Source of the DNA: CAXQZM01 sp964228455
Lineage (GTDB): Bacteria > Pseudomonadota > Alphaproteobacteria > UBA7985
Direction: 5' to 3'
Assembly: GCA_964228455.1 (NCBI GenBank)
Contig: CAXQZM010000049.1
Span: forward strand, 1 to 7,686
DNA: 7,686 bases
The position numbers and the translations under genes were made by a program. Under the pieces are notes generated by a model. That model did no database searches. It was given only the letters and a program-made list of their open reading frames with translations, and was not told the DNA's origin. This document shows positions 6,792 through 7,686 of the stretch, piece by piece (positions within the stretch are counted from its first letter, which is position 1; each line of letters starts with the position of its first letter).

Positions 6792-7686
6792 CGATCAATC
6801 TCCCCAAATACCACATCCATGGTGCCAAGTATAACCACTGAGTCTGCAAGTTGGTGACCTTTGCACAAAAAGTCTGTACCTTGGAGGTGTGCGAAACCTG
6901 GTGCCCGAATTTTACACTTATACGGCCGATTTGTGCCATCTGAAATTAAATATACACCGAACTCTCCTTTTGGGGCCTCAATTGCGGTGTATGTTTCACC
7001 AGCGGGCACCCGAAGACCCTCAGTGTACAACTTAAAGTGGTTAATTAGGGCTTCCATTGACCCTTTAACCTCTGCACGACGTGGAGGCGCTATTTTTGGA
7101 TCGGTAGTGAGAACTGGACCTTTTGGCATCTTGTCCAGACACTGATATATAATTTTAATAGATTCCCGCATCTCAGCAAGTCGACAGAGGTACCGATCGA
7201 AGCTGTCACCATTTAAACCCACAGGAATATCAAAGTCCAATTGATCATAAACTTCATACGGTTGAGAGCGACGAAGATCCCACCCTACATTTGAAGCTCG
7301 AAGCATTACGCCAGAGAAACCCCAAGCTTGAGCATCTTCAGCCGAGACAACACCAACGTCCACAAGTCTTTGTCTAAAAATCCGATTGTTGTTTACGAGC
7401 TTCTCGGACTCAACCATGTAATCTTCAAACTGATCGCAAAACGCTCGTATGTCACTCTCAAGTCCTTCGGGCAGGTCTTGATGAACGCCACCTGGTCGGA
7501 AAAAGTTTGCATGAAGTCGAGCACCACATACGCGTTCATAAAATTCCAGAAGCTTATCTCTTTGCTCGTAGGCCCAAAGCATGGGTGTTGTTGCACCCGC
7601 ATCAAGGATTAAGTGTCCTATATTTAGGAGATGATTCAAAACTCTCCCGATCTCCGAATACAGCACTCGAATCCATTTCCCACGAT
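6788..7686 (-). CDS. nuoD: NADH-quinone oxidoreductase subunit D, C-terminal part (cut by window edge)
   Basis: NuoD (49-kDa homologue, related to NiFe-hydrogenase large subunits) forms the quinone-reduction site beside cluster N2. The visible part is 298 codons. Proteins of this family are usually about 390-410 aa, so roughly the first hundred residues, including the quinone-site His region, lie beyond the window. The frame stays open to the edge, beginning RGKWIRVLYSEIGR, which is typical inner NuoD sequence. The GTG codon at 7664-7666 is therefore internal, not a start. Conserved blocks follow in order: LNHLLNIGH, LDAGATTP (with the quinone-pocket Asp), FFRPGGVHQDLP, NRIFRQRLVDVGV, MEALINHFKLYTEG, EAPKGEFGVYLISDGTNRPY, KIRAPGFAHLQ and the terminal FGEIDR. 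There is no sign of a C-terminal fusion. The stop overlaps the nuoE start. Confidence 0.97.
   Translation of the reverse strand, partial: RGKWIRVLYSEIGRVLNHLLNIGHLILDAGATTPMLWAYEQRDKLLEFYERVCGARLHANFFRPGGVHQDLPEGLESDIRAFCDQFEDYMVESEKLVNNNRIFRQRLVDVGVVSAEDAQAWGFSGVMLRASNVGWDLRRSQPYEVYDQLDFDIPVGLNGDSFDRYLCRLAEMRESIKIIYQCLDKMPKGPVLTTDPKIAPPRRAEVKGSMEALINHFKLYTEGLRVPAGETYTAIEAPKGEFGVYLISDGTNRPYKCKIRAPGFAHLQGTDFLCKGHQLADSVVILGTMDVVFGEIDR
6800..6805 (-). promoter_or_regulatory. Ribosome binding site for nuoE
   Basis: GGGGAG on the minus strand, inside the last codons of nuoD, lies 8 nt before the nuoE ATG that overlaps the nuoD stop. It selects the start at 6791 over the later in-frame Met25. Confidence 0.7.

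Noticed and set aside
7664..7666. GTG as a possible start of nuoD
   Set aside because: The frame continues upstream through RGKWIR, conserved inner NuoD sequence, so the GTG is an internal Val and the gene is cut only by the window edge.
1..7686. A hidden accessory system, inserted gene, internal promoter or terminator hairpin
   Set aside because: Gene junctions are 12 nt or less, all reading frames are intact and encode standard complex I subunits, and I saw no repeats, hairpins or foreign-looking sequence. This is an ordinary housekeeping operon.

Overview
The window is the interior of a proton-pumping NADH:quinone oxidoreductase (respiratory complex I, NDH-1) operon. All genes are on the minus strand. 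Read in the direction of transcription, from high to low coordinates, the order is nuoD (5' end outside the window), nuoE, nuoF, nuoG, nuoH, nuoI, nuoJ, nuoK and nuoL (3' end outside the window). This is the standard bacterial nuo order. nuoA-C would be expected beyond position 7686, and nuoM-N beyond position 1.

The organism is most likely an alphaproteobacterium. NuoC and NuoD are not fused at the visible end of NuoD. NuoG is the short form (686 aa) without the extra N7 cluster ligands, as in Paracoccus and mitochondria. NuoI, NuoD and NuoH closely resemble the alphaproteobacterial/mitochondrial versions. Base composition looks intermediate (mid-40s % GC by eye) and the spacing is very compact, which would fit a free-living, possibly marine, lineage. 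The genus cannot be fixed from this sequence.

The electron path is laid out in the gene order. NuoE (N1a) and NuoF (NADH site, FMN, N3) form the electron-input module with NuoG (N1b, N4, N5). NuoI (N6a, N6b) and NuoD belong to the connecting arm that carries electrons to quinone. NuoH forms the membrane end of the quinone chamber. NuoJ, NuoK and NuoL belong to the proton-translocating membrane arm.

The genes are separated by at most 12 nt, and nuoD and nuoE overlap by ATGA. There is no internal promoter, terminator, RNA gene, repeat, mobile element or inserted gene that I can support, and no stretch longer than 12 nt lacks a gene.

I found no new biological system here. The points worth a second look are small: an Arg in place of the usual Ser in the NuoF N3 motif, a Thr in place of the usual Pro in the NuoE N1a motif, and a Pro in transmembrane helix 3 of NuoJ.
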